Below are positions 45,401 through 54,561 of a DNA stretch of 64,000 nucleotides, piece by piece (position 1 is the first letter of the stretch; every line of letters begins with the position of its first letter). The DNA lies in contig JAHHIC010000066.1 of assembly GCA_019359035.1 (NCBI GenBank), positions 1 to 64,000 of the forward strand, in the 5' to 3' direction. This DNA is from Scytonematopsis contorta HA4267-MV1. Lineage in GTDB: Bacteria > Cyanobacteriota > Cyanobacteriia > Cyanobacteriales > Nostocaceae. The notes under the pieces were generated by a model, which ran no database searches, was not told where the DNA came from, and saw nothing but the letters and a program-made list of their open reading frames with translations. Made by a program: the position numbers and the translations under genes.

Positions 45401-47715
45401 CTCGCGTCTTAAAGGTCTACGGTTCTCATATTCATTTAATCAAAAACTCATTACGCTCCACATTAGAATTTTTACAATCTTCAATCGAGCGTTCGATAGA
45501 AGTAGGTAATCTGGAGTTTATCGGATACGGTGCTAGCGAATATGTAATGTATAGCTTTTTTTGTGGTGACAATTTAGAAATTATTAACCAAAAGGCTCTT
45601 CCTTATGTTGAACTCGTAGATTGGGCTAAGCAAGAGTTAGGTATTTACTATATTCGCATAGCAAGACAAGTAGTTTTGAACTTTATCGGTCAGACAGAAA
45701 ATATACTCATATTAACTGGTGAGAGTTTCGATGAAGCAACAATGCTGTCTATTGTAGAAGCTGCAAATTGGCAGACGCTACTTTTTTGCTTTTATCTATT
45801 TAAAATGATGCTGGCTTATCATTTTGGTGATTATGACCAAGCATTAATCCAAGCTGAGTCCACAGCGAGAAATTTAGAAGCAGTTGTGGGTATGATGATG
45901 ATTTTTGAGTATTATTATTATCACTCACTTATCCTTCTAGCTCGCTGTCACCAGTTAAATAATAGCGACTACGAAGAGCTACAGGTATTTCAGCAAATTG
46001 AAGCAAACCAAGCTATTTTGAGAAAAAAGGCTGAGTATGCTCCGATAAATTTTCAGCACAAATATGAGTTAGTGGAAGCTGAAATCGCTAGAGTTAAGGG
46101 ACAAACCCTGTTAGCAATGGATATGTATGATAAAAGTATTCAGTCTGCAAAAAATAACCAATATATCCAGGATGAAGCTCTTGCAAACGAATTAGCTGCA
46201 AAGTTTTATTTAACTATCAACAAACCCAAAATTGCCACAGCCTACTTAAATCATGCTTACTTAGCTTACACTAGCTGGGGTTCAGCAGCTAAAGCCCAAG
46301 ATTTATTAACTCGTTATCCAGATTTATTAACCCCACAGACTAACCTAAGTCTCAATAATATCTCTATCTCCTCATCATTAAATAGTACAGCTTGGTTAGA
46401 CTTATCTACTGTTGTCAAAGCTTCTCAGGCTATAGCTAGCGAACTGGTACGTAAAAATTTATTGAATCGATTAATCGCAATTGTGGTCGAAAATGCTGCT
46501 GCTGAGCAAGGATTTTTGATTACCGAAGCATTAGAAGGATTTACAGTCGTCGCAGCTGCTACAATCGATAACAATCAAATAATTTCTCTATCTTCCTTCG
46601 ATGAAATACCACTTCCTTTAACAATTCTCAGCTATGTGTTTCGTACTAGAGAAAGTGTCATTCTCAATGATGCGACTCACGAAAGTACCTTTAATAAAGA
46701 CCCATATATTGTTGTTAATCAACCTAAATCTGTGCTGTGTGTTCCCATTATTCACCAAGGAAAAATAAAAAACTTGCTCTATTTAGAAAATAATTTAACT
46801 ACAGGAGCTTTTACGGTTGAACGCTTGGAAATCTTAAAGTTACTATCTGCTCAAATTGCTGTTTCTTTAGAAAATGCTCAACTTTATGAAAATCTTACTC
46901 AAACTAATGCTGAACTAGCTGCTGCTAATACACAATTGGAACAGTACACTCAAACTTTAGAAGCAACTGTCACAGAGCGGACGCTGGAATTACAACAGAA
47001 AAATAATAGTTTGGAAAAAATGACCACACGACTTACTTTAATTAATGGTGAGTTGGAAAGTTTTTCTTCTTCTGTTTCTCATGACCTACGTTCACCCCTA
47101 CGACGCATTGACCAATTTACACAAATGCTTCTAAATTCTGCCAATAGTAGTCTGAGTGCAGAAAGTGAAGATTATTTAAATCGCATTAAAGCTTCCAGCC
47201 AACATATGCGGCAACTTATCGAAGATTTGTTGCGGTTATCTCGAATCAGTCGCTCTGAATTACATCGAACAACCGTTGATGTAAGTGCGATGGTACAGAC
47301 GCTTGTGCAAGACTTGCAGAAAGAGCAACCTCGACAGGCTGAGTTCATAATTACACCCAACCTGACCGCTTCTGCTGATGCTAATTTATTGCGAGCTGCG
47401 CTGGAAAACCTATTGGCTAATGCTTGGAAGTACACACGCAGTCGCGATTGTACACAAATTGAGTTTGGTCAGATAAATAATGGTCAGCTAAGTTCAGGTG
47501 TCTTTTTTATTCGCGATAACGGTGTTGGTTTCGACATGAAGGACTCGAACAAACTTTTTCAACCTTTTCAACGACTACATTCAGCTACAGAATTTGAAGG
47601 AAGTGGAATTGGTTTAGCCACTGTCAAGCGAATTATTCATCGTCATTGTGGGAAAATCTGGGCTGAAAGTCGGGTTGGAGAGGGAGCAGTATTTTACTTT
47701 ACACTAGAAGGCTAA
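42424..47715 (+). CDS. Ser/Thr kinase-ATPase-GAF-histidine kinase fusion (HstK type)
   Basis: A 1763-aa multidomain signalling protein: Ser/Thr-kinase domain (about 5-270; HKDIKLKN near 126, IIDFSIAS near 142), AAA/STAND-type ATPase (Walker A GYSGVGKS near 333, Walker B LVLFLDDLQWAD near 459), long helical-repeat region (about 600-1300), GAF (about 1330-1490), coiled coil, HisKA with SSSVSHDLRSPLRR (His near 1551) and HATPase to the end (FEGSGIGLATVKRIIHRH). This is the HstK class typical of filamentous cyanobacteria. The Ser/Thr-kinase part is divergent: no glycine-rich GxGxxG loop, HKD for HRD, DFS for DFG. It is 7 bp upstream of a hybrid kinase, so they are one operon. Signal unknown; predicted cytoplasmic. 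Confidence 0.93.
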   Translation: MIALPGYRLGKILYSGEKTIVYRCLRESDHQSLIIKTLKADFPRVEETARLRQEYQILTDLPLPGVVKTYGLEQYQQRLALVLEDFGGESLQAFVAEKTLLLEDFLNFAIKISSILGEIHHHQIIHKDIKLKNILINPQQEIKIIDFSIASRLLKENPYLNAPNLLEGSLPYISPEQTGRTNRVVDYRSDLYALGVTFYELLVGHLPFQSNDPLELIHCHIAKQPIPPHQVRQNIPVVVSNIVMKLLAKNAEDRYQSAFGVKTDLEACLAQLTATGKIEEFTIAQHDTSGYLLIPQKLYGREAEVEILMQAFNRVAGVENAKSKVEMLFVSGYSGVGKSCLVQQIHKPILLARGYFIAGKFDQFKRDIPYSSLIEAFRLLVQQLLAESDTNLEIWKAKIQSALGKNGQVIVDVIPEVELILGKQTPLPTLAASEAQVRFNRVFQAFVRVFAQPQHPLVLFLDDLQWADFASLKFIQTLMSDSNSGYLLILGAYRNNEVNAAHPLTQCIAQLQDSGAIVNHIVLQPLSLENVKQLVADTLQEAENSQLLATVLYKKTDGNPFFLTQLLQSLAQINLIRFDFTIGRWFWDLKQIETLGVTDNVIELMIGKIQKLPINTQTLLKFAACIGHCFDLETLAVISNKSVPTTASEIWLAMKAGLILPLCNAYKIPLVVGEETVATVLKESAIRYRFLHDRVQQAAYSLIPEAERKATHLKIGKRLQKRLSADEQKENIFELVNQLNYAKDLITEQQEKNQLAALNLIAGQKAKSAIAYEPSTNYLNLGLELLADNSWQTNYELTLSLYESAIDVECINANYARCQSLINLALQQVKTLLDRVRIYKQKINLEIARADSLGSIQTALNVLELLDIHIPTDSLEIENYNTRLRQELSFQPGEVAVLANLPLMKDANKRAAMEILNTMPGPVYIAKPQLFMPLMLTMTRLSVEYGNWIPSSFAYCAFGLVCANVFDQSETGYEFGLLSLKALEKFNDKTLVPRVLKVYGSHIHLIKNSLRSTLEFLQSSIERSIEVGNLEFIGYGASEYVMYSFFCGDNLEIINQKALPYVELVDWAKQELGIYYIRIARQVVLNFIGQTENILILTGESFDEATMLSIVEAANWQTLLFCFYLFKMMLAYHFGDYDQALIQAESTARNLEAVVGMMMIFEYYYYHSLILLARCHQLNNSDYEELQVFQQIEANQAILRKKAEYAPINFQHKYELVEAEIARVKGQTLLAMDMYDKSIQSAKNNQYIQDEALANELAAKFYLTINKPKIATAYLNHAYLAYTSWGSAAKAQDLLTRYPDLLTPQTNLSLNNISISSSLNSTAWLDLSTVVKASQAIASELVRKNLLNRLIAIVVENAAAEQGFLITEALEGFTVVAAATIDNNQIISLSSFDEIPLPLTILSYVFRTRESVILNDATHESTFNKDPYIVVNQPKSVLCVPIIHQGKIKNLLYLENNLTTGAFTVERLEILKLLSAQIAVSLENAQLYENLTQTNAELAAANTQLEQYTQTLEATVTERTLELQQKNNSLEKMTTRLTLINGELESFSSSVSHDLRSPLRRIDQFTQMLLNSANSSLSAESEDYLNRIKASSQHMRQLIEDLLRLSRISRSELHRTTVDVSAMVQTLVQDLQKEQPRQAEFIITPNLTASADANLLRAALENLLANAWKYTRSRDCTQIEFGQINNGQLSSGVFFIRDNGVGFDMKDSNKLFQPFQRLHSATEFEGSGIGLATVKRIIHRHCGKIWAESRVGEGAVFYFTLEG

Positions 47716-47722
47716 AGCGCTC

Positions 47723-49696
47723 ATGGGGAAACAACTACAGGTCTTAATTGTTGAAGATTCAGAAGATGATATGTTATTGCTGTTACATCTACTTAGACAG
47801 CATGATTATGATGTCATCCATCAAAGGGTAGAAACCCCAAAAGATATGATGGCAGCTCTTGACCGTCAAGCCTGGGACATTATTATTTGTGACTATGTTA
47901 TTCCCGGATTTGGCGCTCCCAAAGCATTACCCTTGGTTAAAGAAAAAGGGTTGGACATTCCTTTTATTGTTGTTTCCGGTTCTATTGACGAAGTAACCGC
48001 TGTCACAGTTTTAAAAGCTGGTGCCCATGATTTTGTGCTTAAAGACCGGATGGCACGTTTGATTCCGGCTATCGAACGGGAAATTCGCGAGGCAGGTGTG
48101 CGAGAAAAACAACGGCAAACAGAAATTGCTCTACAGCAAAGTGAAGCTCGCTTTCGCGTTTTGACTACGGCCACCTCTCAAGCCATTTGGATTACCAATA
48201 AGCAAGGGGAAGTTTGTAACGAGAACCCTTCTTGGCAAGCATTAACTGGACAAAGTGCGAGCGAAATTCAAGGGTTGGGTTGGTTGAATGCTGTTCATCC
48301 AGACGACCGCGACCACGTGGTTAAAGTTTGGTCTGATGCGGTTGCGAACCAAAAACTTTATGAAGTGGAAATGCGGGTACTGACTGCAAAAGGTGAATAC
48401 GGTAACTTCTTAGCACGAGGTGTACCAGTATTAGATGAGAATGGAGAAGTTTTGGAATGGGTTGGCACTCATACCGATATTAGCCATCGTCACCGCATGG
48501 AGGAGGAGCGCAAAACAAACGAGGAGAAACTAGACAGATTGCTACTGCGCGAACAAGCCGCTCGTAGAGAAGCTGAAATTTCTAACCGCATCAAGGATGA
48601 TTTTTTAGCAGTTCTTTCCCATGAATTACGCACACCACTTAACCCTATTTTGGGCTGGGCTAGACTCCTTCGTAGCAAAAAATTTGGCGCAGAAGAGACT
48701 GATTATGCTTTAGAGACTATTGAGCGCAATGCTAAGTTACAAACTCAGCTTATTAACGATTTGCTAGATATCTCTCGGGTTATTCGCGGTCAAATGAGCT
48801 TAAATATAACCAAGGTTAGTTTACAGACTGTCATTTCATCTGTTCTGGAAACTGTGAGGTTAGCCGCAGAAGCCAAATTTTTGCGATTTGAAATACAAAT
48901 TGCACCGTCAGTTGGCATAGTCAATGGTGATGAAGAGCGCTTACAACAAGTAGTATGGAATCTTTTATCTAACGCGGTTAAGTTTACCTCGCAAGGTGGA
49001 ACTATCGAGGTTAGCTTGATGAAGGTGGGTACATATGCACAATTTCAAGTTAAAGATACAGGAATTGGTATTGATACTGACTTTTTACCCCATGTATTCG
49101 AGTATTTCCGGCAAGAACACACTGGAACCACACGTAGATTTGGTGGACTAGGTTTGGGACTAGCCATAGTACGTCAAATCGTAGAATTGCACGGTGGAAC
49201 AGTTAAAGTCGAAAGCCCAGGTATTGGTCTAGGAGCTACTTTTACAGTTCAAATTCCTCTATCTCAAAAAGATGCGGAAATGGCGTCTAATGAGATATCT
49301 TCGGAATTAAAAGTTGATTTGAGCGGTATCAAGATTTTAGTAGTTGATGATAACCCAGACACACGAGACTTTATCGTTTTTGCTTTAGAGGGAGAAAATG
49401 CCGTCGTTACAACAGCAGAATCCGGTCTTGATGCTTTAAAAATATTTGAACGCTCAATTCCTGATATTTTAGTTAGTGATATTGGGATGCCAGATATGGA
49501 CGGGTATATGCTGATGCGTCAACTTCGACAACTTCCTGCTCAAAAAGGAGGAAACGTGAAAGCAATAGCTCTTACCGCATACGCTGGAGAATCGGACAGG
49601 GAAGATGCTATTACCGCAGGGTTTCAAAAACATATACCTAAACCCGTTGACCTCGATGATTTAGTTAGTGCAATTGCAACATTAGTTAACAAATAA
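47723..49696 (+). CDS. Hybrid histidine kinase REC-PAS-HisKA-HATPase-REC
   Basis: A 657-aa hybrid with N-terminal receiver (QVLIVEDSEDDMLLL; acceptor in IIICDYVIPGFG, near Asp57), PAS/PAC (about 140-265), HisKA with FLAVLSHELRTPLNPILGWA (His near 299), HATPase (WNLLSNAVKFTSQGG, GGLGLGLAIVRQIVELHGG) and C-terminal receiver (IKILVVDDNPDTRDF near 537; acceptor in ILVSDIGMPDMDGY near 583). Same domain order as the gene at 23081, with clear sequence similarity. It is the likely phosphorelay partner of the kinase fusion encoded 7 bp upstream. Confidence 0.93.
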   Translation: MGKQLQVLIVEDSEDDMLLLLHLLRQHDYDVIHQRVETPKDMMAALDRQAWDIIICDYVIPGFGAPKALPLVKEKGLDIPFIVVSGSIDEVTAVTVLKAGAHDFVLKDRMARLIPAIEREIREAGVREKQRQTEIALQQSEARFRVLTTATSQAIWITNKQGEVCNENPSWQALTGQSASEIQGLGWLNAVHPDDRDHVVKVWSDAVANQKLYEVEMRVLTAKGEYGNFLARGVPVLDENGEVLEWVGTHTDISHRHRMEEERKTNEEKLDRLLLREQAARREAEISNRIKDDFLAVLSHELRTPLNPILGWARLLRSKKFGAEETDYALETIERNAKLQTQLINDLLDISRVIRGQMSLNITKVSLQTVISSVLETVRLAAEAKFLRFEIQIAPSVGIVNGDEERLQQVVWNLLSNAVKFTSQGGTIEVSLMKVGTYAQFQVKDTGIGIDTDFLPHVFEYFRQEHTGTTRRFGGLGLGLAIVRQIVELHGGTVKVESPGIGLGATFTVQIPLSQKDAEMASNEISSELKVDLSGIKILVVDDNPDTRDFIVFALEGENAVVTTAESGLDALKIFERSIPDILVSDIGMPDMDGYMLMRQLRQLPAQKGGNVKAIALTAYAGESDREDAITAGFQKHIPKPVDLDDLVSAIATLVNK

Positions 49697-50070
49697 GTCT
49701 AGAAAGATATAAAAAGTATTAAATTTTTGGAAAGCTTGCTATACAATGGTTTTAGCTTGTTAATTTTTATGTAAACGAGTTCTCTTAATATTTCTTAATT
49801 TTAAATAAGCTCTTTTATCGGTTTTTGTAACCGGATGCTAAAGGACGTAAAGTTTATTATCTTAAGCTGTCCAATTGTGAGAAATCTTGTTAGGTTTAAT
49901 AGGTGCGAAGGGAACTTTGCCTGACGATGTTATTTGATATGTCATTTGACATATGTCATACAAGTTTCATAATTTTATAATTATTGAATCTAAAGTAAAT
50001 CTCGGTTAATTGAAAGATTAACTATATCGCCGAAAATTACACATAACTTTATATCGAGTTGTTAAAGAAC
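49697..50070. other. Intergenic region with candidate operator
   Basis: AT-rich gap between the hybrid kinase and the 115-aa protein. Contains the symmetric motif at 49938-49958 and no other recognised feature. Confidence 0.5.
49938..49958. promoter_or_regulatory. Candidate operator: three phased TGTCA/TGACA half-sites
   Basis: TATGTCATTTGACATATGTCA holds the perfect 12-bp palindrome TGACATATGTCA (49947-49958) overlapped by TATGTCA-TT-TGACATA. Three half-sites are spaced by 7 bp. It lies about 113 bp before ATG 50071, where a regulator or a hairpin could act. The binding protein is unknown. Confidence 0.45.
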
Positions 50071-50418
50071 ATGCTAAACAGACTTATCGACCCTAACATG
50101 AGACATTATGATGATGTTTGGATTGAGGAATGGTGTTCCGAAAATGGCTGGACAGATTTATTTATAGAACGTTGCAATAATTATTGGGCATTTCCTCCAG
50201 GAGCGGTAATGCCTGAACCAATACCTCAAAAAGTTTTAAGATTTATTAAGTCTGAAAAAGGACAAACTATAGAAGAACGTTTTTGGTCTGTAACCGCAAT
50301 TGTTACTACTATGCTTGCGGCTGGTATCACTTATTGGTTAAAGTGCCCAATTCCAATGGTTGCAGCTTTTGCGTTTAATGCTGTGACTGTAGCTCAATTG
50401 GAAATGGAAGATGCTTAA
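50071..50418 (+). CDS. Hypothetical small membrane protein
   Basis: A 115-aa protein (from ATG 50071; track start is TTG 50059). Its soluble N-terminal half is rich in Trp, Tyr, Asp (MRHYDDVWIEEWCSENGW, ERCNNYWAFPPGAVMPEPIP), followed by one or two membrane segments near the C-terminus (SVTAIVTTMLAAGITYWL, PMVAAFAFNAVTVAQL). I do not recognise a named family. A strong terminator follows, so it is probably a single-gene transcript. Confidence 0.6.
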   Translation: MLNRLIDPNMRHYDDVWIEEWCSENGWTDLFIERCNNYWAFPPGAVMPEPIPQKVLRFIKSEKGQTIEERFWSVTAIVTTMLAAGITYWLKCPIPMVAAFAFNAVTVAQLEMEDA

Positions 50419-50453
50419 GTTTTTATAATCCCTCAAATCCGTATAACGGTATT

Positions 50454-50487
50454 ACCCCTCTACGTTGGTTAAGTGGAGGGGTTTTTA
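50454..50487 (+). terminator. Rho-independent terminator
   Basis: Stem ACCCCTCTAC / GTGGAGGGGT (one G-U pair), loop GTTGGTTAA, then TTTTTAT. It is 36 bp after the stop of the 115-aa gene. Confidence 0.85.
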
Positions 50488-50533
50488 TAACCACGAAGAA
50501 CACGAAGGACACGAAGGAAGATACCCCCGAACT

Positions 50534-52330
50534 TTAGTTCAGGGATTTATTGGTGTGTACGTAGCCTTTTGAAAGAGAGTTTGAATTTGTTATTGGTATG
50601 TTTTTGCTGTTAAATATTTGTGTAAGTTGTTCTTCTGAGAATGATTTAATTAGGCTTAAGTTTAATGGTTCTTGAGTGATAAATTGAGCGTAAGATGCAC
50701 TTAAATATGGACGATATTTTTGTTGATTTGATAGGTAGGTTTGGAAGAAAGCGACGCTAAGTGCTTTGATGTAGGTTTGAGCTATTGCTGGATTGGGTCC
50801 AATTAAGCTTTGGGGAACTGGTAAAATATTTTCCTTTTGCTGCAAGTCTTCGGAGACTGAGAAGTGAGTACCATTTTCGATGATGGCTAGATATTTATCG
50901 CTGGGTGTTAACCAGGTAAAAGGACGAACCTGTTCGGGTACTGCTGGGGTAAAAATATCTTGGCTTCCACCGACTAACATTACGGGAATTTTAATTTGAC
51001 TTAATCCTGTTTTTCCTATGATGGTGCTGCTCAACGGATTAAGTGCCATAACTGCTTTGATACGTGGGTCGAATAAAGGGTAATCTTTGGGTGGTAGTTC
51101 TGCACCTCGACATTGTAGGAAAACAGATAAATTTAAGGAGCGATTGGGAAAACAGTCTTTTTTCAGTTGGGAAAAATTTAATCTTCCTCCCGCTAAAGTC
51201 AGAGCTGTATACCCCCCTAAGGAATGTCCGATTGCTCCTATCTGTTGCAAGTTCAATCTTCCTTTTAAATTTTCGTCAGACTCGGAGCGACGTTGAAGTT
51301 CGTCTAACAAAAATTTCACATCCAAAGGACGGTTAATTAATTCGTCTGCTCTTGGTGGTCCTGCTAAACCAGAAAAATATTGCTGAAATTTTTTGGAATC
51401 GCTCCCAGGATGTTCCAAAACAGCAACAGCAAAACCATAAGAGGCTAAATGCTGTGCTGCATAAGCAAAGGTTTCACGATTTTCTGCAACACCGTGGGAA
51501 ATGACAATCACAGGTGAGGGTTTTTGTTGAGAGGGTAAATATAAATCAATAGGGAAACGACGTTTTCTAGAGGTATCGTCTAACTCTAGGGAGATTTTTT
51601 GTGATTTAAAAGTGCCTACACGTCGTAAATCTGGCTGTTTTGTAAAATCTATTTTTGATTCTTGTGCAGCTTCCGCTTGTGCAATTTGCTTGAGTGTGCT
51701 GACTATTGTGTCTCGTCGTTTTAAAAGTCCTGATAAATTATCAGCAATTTCTAAAGTCTCAGATAAATTGAGACGAATATTTTCAGATGGGTAACGACGG
51801 ATAACGTTTATCAGCGTTAAGCCTTCTTGGTCAGCAGCAGATAAAATTAACGCAGAGCGAATAGCGTAAAAGCCGTTTAATCGAGCATCGGTCAGCAATA
51901 ATTCACCTAAACGTCGCAATAAATTTACCCCGATAGGTGAGTAGGTGAACTGCGAAACTAGTGTTGGAGTCACTTCAAACTTAGTTTGCAAAAGTTCTCG
52001 TAGTTGCGCTAGCTGCGATTTTGGCAACCTACCTGCATAAAAAGCGAACTCATCATCTATTTTGCCTTCTTTCGCAAATTTCTCTAGGGAATCAGTAGTA
52101 ATAGTGAACTCACCAAACGGGTTATAGTAAAAAGCAATCCTTTCTGCCGCTTGTCCTGGTAGTGCAATAGCAATTGTAGAAACAAAACCGCAAACTGCAG
52201 CACTTAATGTTCCTCCTAAATATTTCCGTAACCAACTTTGCGGATTTTTGTTATTAGAAAATGGAAAGCTTTTATTTGAATAAAAACTTTGGTTATCCTG
52301 TCGTCTATCAATAGGTAGATATTTAACCAC
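50534..52330 (-). CDS. Alpha/beta hydrolase with DUF1400 domain
   Basis: A 598-aa exported hydrolase. N-terminal basic region then a signal-type hydrophobic segment (GTLSAAVCGFVSTIAIALPG, ending QAAERI, near residue 60), the DUF1400 domain (about 62-190; IAFYYNPFGEFTITTDSLEKFA) and an alpha/beta hydrolase domain (about 240-540) with PVIVISHGVAENRETFAYAA, nucleophile elbow GHSLGGYTAL (Ser near 367) and GGSQDIFTP acid loop; the His is probably in NGTHFSVSED. DUF1400 hydrolases are common in filamentous cyanobacteria with unknown substrates (dienelactone-hydrolase-like or lipase). Single gene. Confidence 0.86.
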   Translation of the reverse strand: MVKYLPIDRRQDNQSFYSNKSFPFSNNKNPQSWLRKYLGGTLSAAVCGFVSTIAIALPGQAAERIAFYYNPFGEFTITTDSLEKFAKEGKIDDEFAFYAGRLPKSQLAQLRELLQTKFEVTPTLVSQFTYSPIGVNLLRRLGELLLTDARLNGFYAIRSALILSAADQEGLTLINVIRRYPSENIRLNLSETLEIADNLSGLLKRRDTIVSTLKQIAQAEAAQESKIDFTKQPDLRRVGTFKSQKISLELDDTSRKRRFPIDLYLPSQQKPSPVIVISHGVAENRETFAYAAQHLASYGFAVAVLEHPGSDSKKFQQYFSGLAGPPRADELINRPLDVKFLLDELQRRSESDENLKGRLNLQQIGAIGHSLGGYTALTLAGGRLNFSQLKKDCFPNRSLNLSVFLQCRGAELPPKDYPLFDPRIKAVMALNPLSSTIIGKTGLSQIKIPVMLVGGSQDIFTPAVPEQVRPFTWLTPSDKYLAIIENGTHFSVSEDLQQKENILPVPQSLIGPNPAIAQTYIKALSVAFFQTYLSNQQKYRPYLSASYAQFITQEPLNLSLIKSFSEEQLTQIFNSKNIPITNSNSLSKGYVHTNKSLN

Positions 52331-52396
52331 TGTTAGTTTTTTGGGCTAATAAATAAATTAAAGTTTATACCCTTAACTATTTGTAAATTAGCACCT

Positions 52397-53026
52397 TTAA
52401 CCACCAAGTCGCTTAAATACAACCGAAAGATTATTTGCAGGCATTTGAAAAGTCTTTAAGAAAGAAAAATCTTCCTTATTTGCCGCAGCAATAACGTCAT
52501 CTAAATCACGCACACCCCACTCTGGATTTTGTGCCCGTAGTGATTCATCAAAAGCTGCATTACTTGGTGCAGTATGTTTTCCAGATTGTTTATATGGCCC
52601 GTATAAATAAAGAATACCACCTGGTGGAAGAATACGATTAGCTCCAGCCATTAAACCTAAACAAGCTGACCAGGGGGAAATGTGAATCATATTTATATTG
52701 ACGATGGCTGTAATGGGTGACCATTGAGGTGAAGGGTCTTTTTCTACTGGCCAAACATTAGCGCGAACATCAATTTCGATTGGTGAGAATAGATTGGATG
52801 AAGGGGAATTATCCTTCCATGCAGCAATACTATCGCGTGATGTAGGGTTAGGGTCGGAAGGAAGCCATTTGCGAGGAAGCAGATGGGGAGCGAAAAATAC
52901 TGCATGTTCACCTGTACCACTTGCTACTTCTAAAGCAGTACCTGTTGGGGGCAATACCTGTAAAAGTACTTCCAAAATAGCTTCTCGATTTCTTTGTGTT
53001 GCGGGAGCGTGTTGTCTGTTATCCAT
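52397..53026 (-). CDS. DUF938 methyltransferase-like protein
   Basis: A 209-aa SAM-dependent methyltransferase-fold protein of the DUF938 family. ATQRNREAILEVLLQVLP, ALEVASGTGEHAVFFAP (SAM-binding motif I), NINMIHISPWSACLGLM and YGPYKQSGKHTAPSNAAFDE are the family hallmarks. The methyl acceptor is not known. It lies 128 bp downstream of a GAF histidine kinase on the same strand, but a heptamer repeat separates them, so co-transcription is uncertain. Confidence 0.85.
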   Translation of the reverse strand: MDNRQHAPATQRNREAILEVLLQVLPPTGTALEVASGTGEHAVFFAPHLLPRKWLPSDPNPTSRDSIAAWKDNSPSSNLFSPIEIDVRANVWPVEKDPSPQWSPITAIVNINMIHISPWSACLGLMAGANRILPPGGILYLYGPYKQSGKHTAPSNAAFDESLRAQNPEWGVRDLDDVIAAANKEDFSFLKTFQMPANNLSVVFKRLGG

Positions 53027-53030
53027 AGGA

Positions 53031-53063
53031 GGGGAGTGGGGAGTGGGGAGTGGGGAGTGGGGA
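53031..53063. repeat. GGGGAGT heptamer repeat
   Basis: Four to five GGGGAGT units right upstream of the DUF938 start codon, covering its ribosome-binding region. Confidence 0.85.
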
Positions 53064-53154
53064 ATAGTTATTATATTGTGGGGTGGGCATCCTTGCCCGC
53101 CCTTGTCTTATTGCCCTTATCTTATTGCCCTTATATGGGAACCCGCTTATTATT

Positions 53155-54561
53155 CTACGCTGCACAGCTATATCTTGTTTTAACCGGAATAGTAATAACA
53201 AATTTTGCTCCTTCTCCAGCTGATGAAATGCACTCTAGTGTTCCACCGTGTTTTTCTGTAATGATTTGGTGACTAATAGAAAGACCTAATCCTGTGCCTT
53301 TTCCTTCAACTTTGGTAGTAAAAAATGCATTAAATAATTTTTCTCGCACATGTTCGCTCATTCCTGGCCCGTTGTCAGCAATAGTTATTGTCACCCAATC
53401 TTCTTTAGCCGTTGTATTAATAGTTATTGCATTCGGATTTTTCTGAATTTCTACATAGGTTTTACCTTCGTTGGATTCATCTAATGCATCGACAGCATTT
53501 GCTATCAGGTTCATAAATACTTGATTTAGCTGTCCTGGATAACATTCAACTGGTGGTAAATTATTATATTCTTTAATAATTACAATTGCAGGACGTTCGG
53601 GTTGTGCTTTGAGACGATGAGATAATATCATTAAAGTAGCATCAATTCCTTCGTGAAGATTTATAGCTCTTTTTTCATCTCCGTCATTACGCGAAAAGTT
53701 TCGTAGTGATTGCATAATTTCTTTGATGCGACTTGTACCCAACTGCATAGAATTTATCATTTGGGGTAAATCTTCTAGCATATATTCTAAATCAATAGCA
53801 GCCATCTCATCGGCTATTTCTGCAGGTGCTTCTGGTAAATGTTTTTGGTATAATTTAAGTATTTTTGTTAAGTCTTTAACGTATTGATTAATATGAGATA
53901 AATTACCATTAATAAAGCTTACTGGATTGTTGACTTCATGGGCTACCCCTGCGACTAATTGACCCAAGGAAGAAATTTTTTCTGTATGTACGAGTTGCGT
54001 TTGAGTTTGTTGTAGTTTACATAAAGATTCTTGTAATTGTTGTGATTTTTCTTGTTCACGAGCATATAAAATAATATTTTCTATAGAAATAGAGACTTGT
54101 GATGTTAGCAAGCTCAAAATTCCTAATCTATCAGAAGTAAATGCTCCTGTAACTCGGTTATTTTCTAGATATAAAATACCTGTCAGGTTACTTTGATGAA
54201 CAATTGGTGTGCATAAAACAGACAAAGGTTGATTTTTGATAATATAGGGGTCATGAGCAAAAAGCTCTGTGCGTCTAGCATCTTCTAATACAACATTTTT
54301 CTTTGTACGTTCGACGTAGTTTAACACAGAAATAGCTAAATCATCGGAATCACCACATTCACCCAATGATGCTGTTATTTTCCATTCCGAGTTGTTTCTG
54401 GTTACCCAAAATCCTTTCTGACCACCAACGTTTTCTGCAACAATTTTGATTAATTTCTCTAGTAAATTCTGTAAGTGGGTCTCACTCGAAAGAGTTTGTG
54501 ATGCTTTAACTACTGCACTTAAGTCCAGTACGTTAGAACTTGTATTAAAAGTTGTCGGCAT
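53155..54561 (-). CDS. GAF-domain histidine kinase (HstK-tail-like)
   Basis: A 468-aa soluble kinase: GAF domain (about 15-170), coiled coil, HisKA with QLVAGVAHEVNNPVSFINGN (His near 210) and HATPase (FMNLIANAVDAL, DNGPGMSE, GKGTGLGLSISHQII). The start (LDLSAVVKASQTLSSETHLQNLLEKL) resembles the region just before the GAF of the 1763-aa fusion (LDLSTVVKASQAIASELVRKNLLNRL), so this looks like the GAF part of an HstK-type protein without the kinase and ATPase parts. The HisKA type differs from the fusion (AHEVNNP rather than SHDLRSP). GGAGG lies before the ATG. No response regulator is adjacent. Confidence 0.88.
   Translation of the reverse strand: MPTTFNTSSNVLDLSAVVKASQTLSSETHLQNLLEKLIKIVAENVGGQKGFWVTRNNSEWKITASLGECGDSDDLAISVLNYVERTKKNVVLEDARRTELFAHDPYIIKNQPLSVLCTPIVHQSNLTGILYLENNRVTGAFTSDRLGILSLLTSQVSISIENIILYAREQEKSQQLQESLCKLQQTQTQLVHTEKISSLGQLVAGVAHEVNNPVSFINGNLSHINQYVKDLTKILKLYQKHLPEAPAEIADEMAAIDLEYMLEDLPQMINSMQLGTSRIKEIMQSLRNFSRNDGDEKRAINLHEGIDATLMILSHRLKAQPERPAIVIIKEYNNLPPVECYPGQLNQVFMNLIANAVDALDESNEGKTYVEIQKNPNAITINTTAKEDWVTITIADNGPGMSEHVREKLFNAFFTTKVEGKGTGLGLSISHQIITEKHGGTLECISSAGEGAKFVITIPVKTRYSCAA

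Noticed and set aside
52794-53183. 129-aa plus-strand ORF with GGEWGVGSGEWG
   Set aside because: Antisense of the DUF938 gene plus heptamer repeat.
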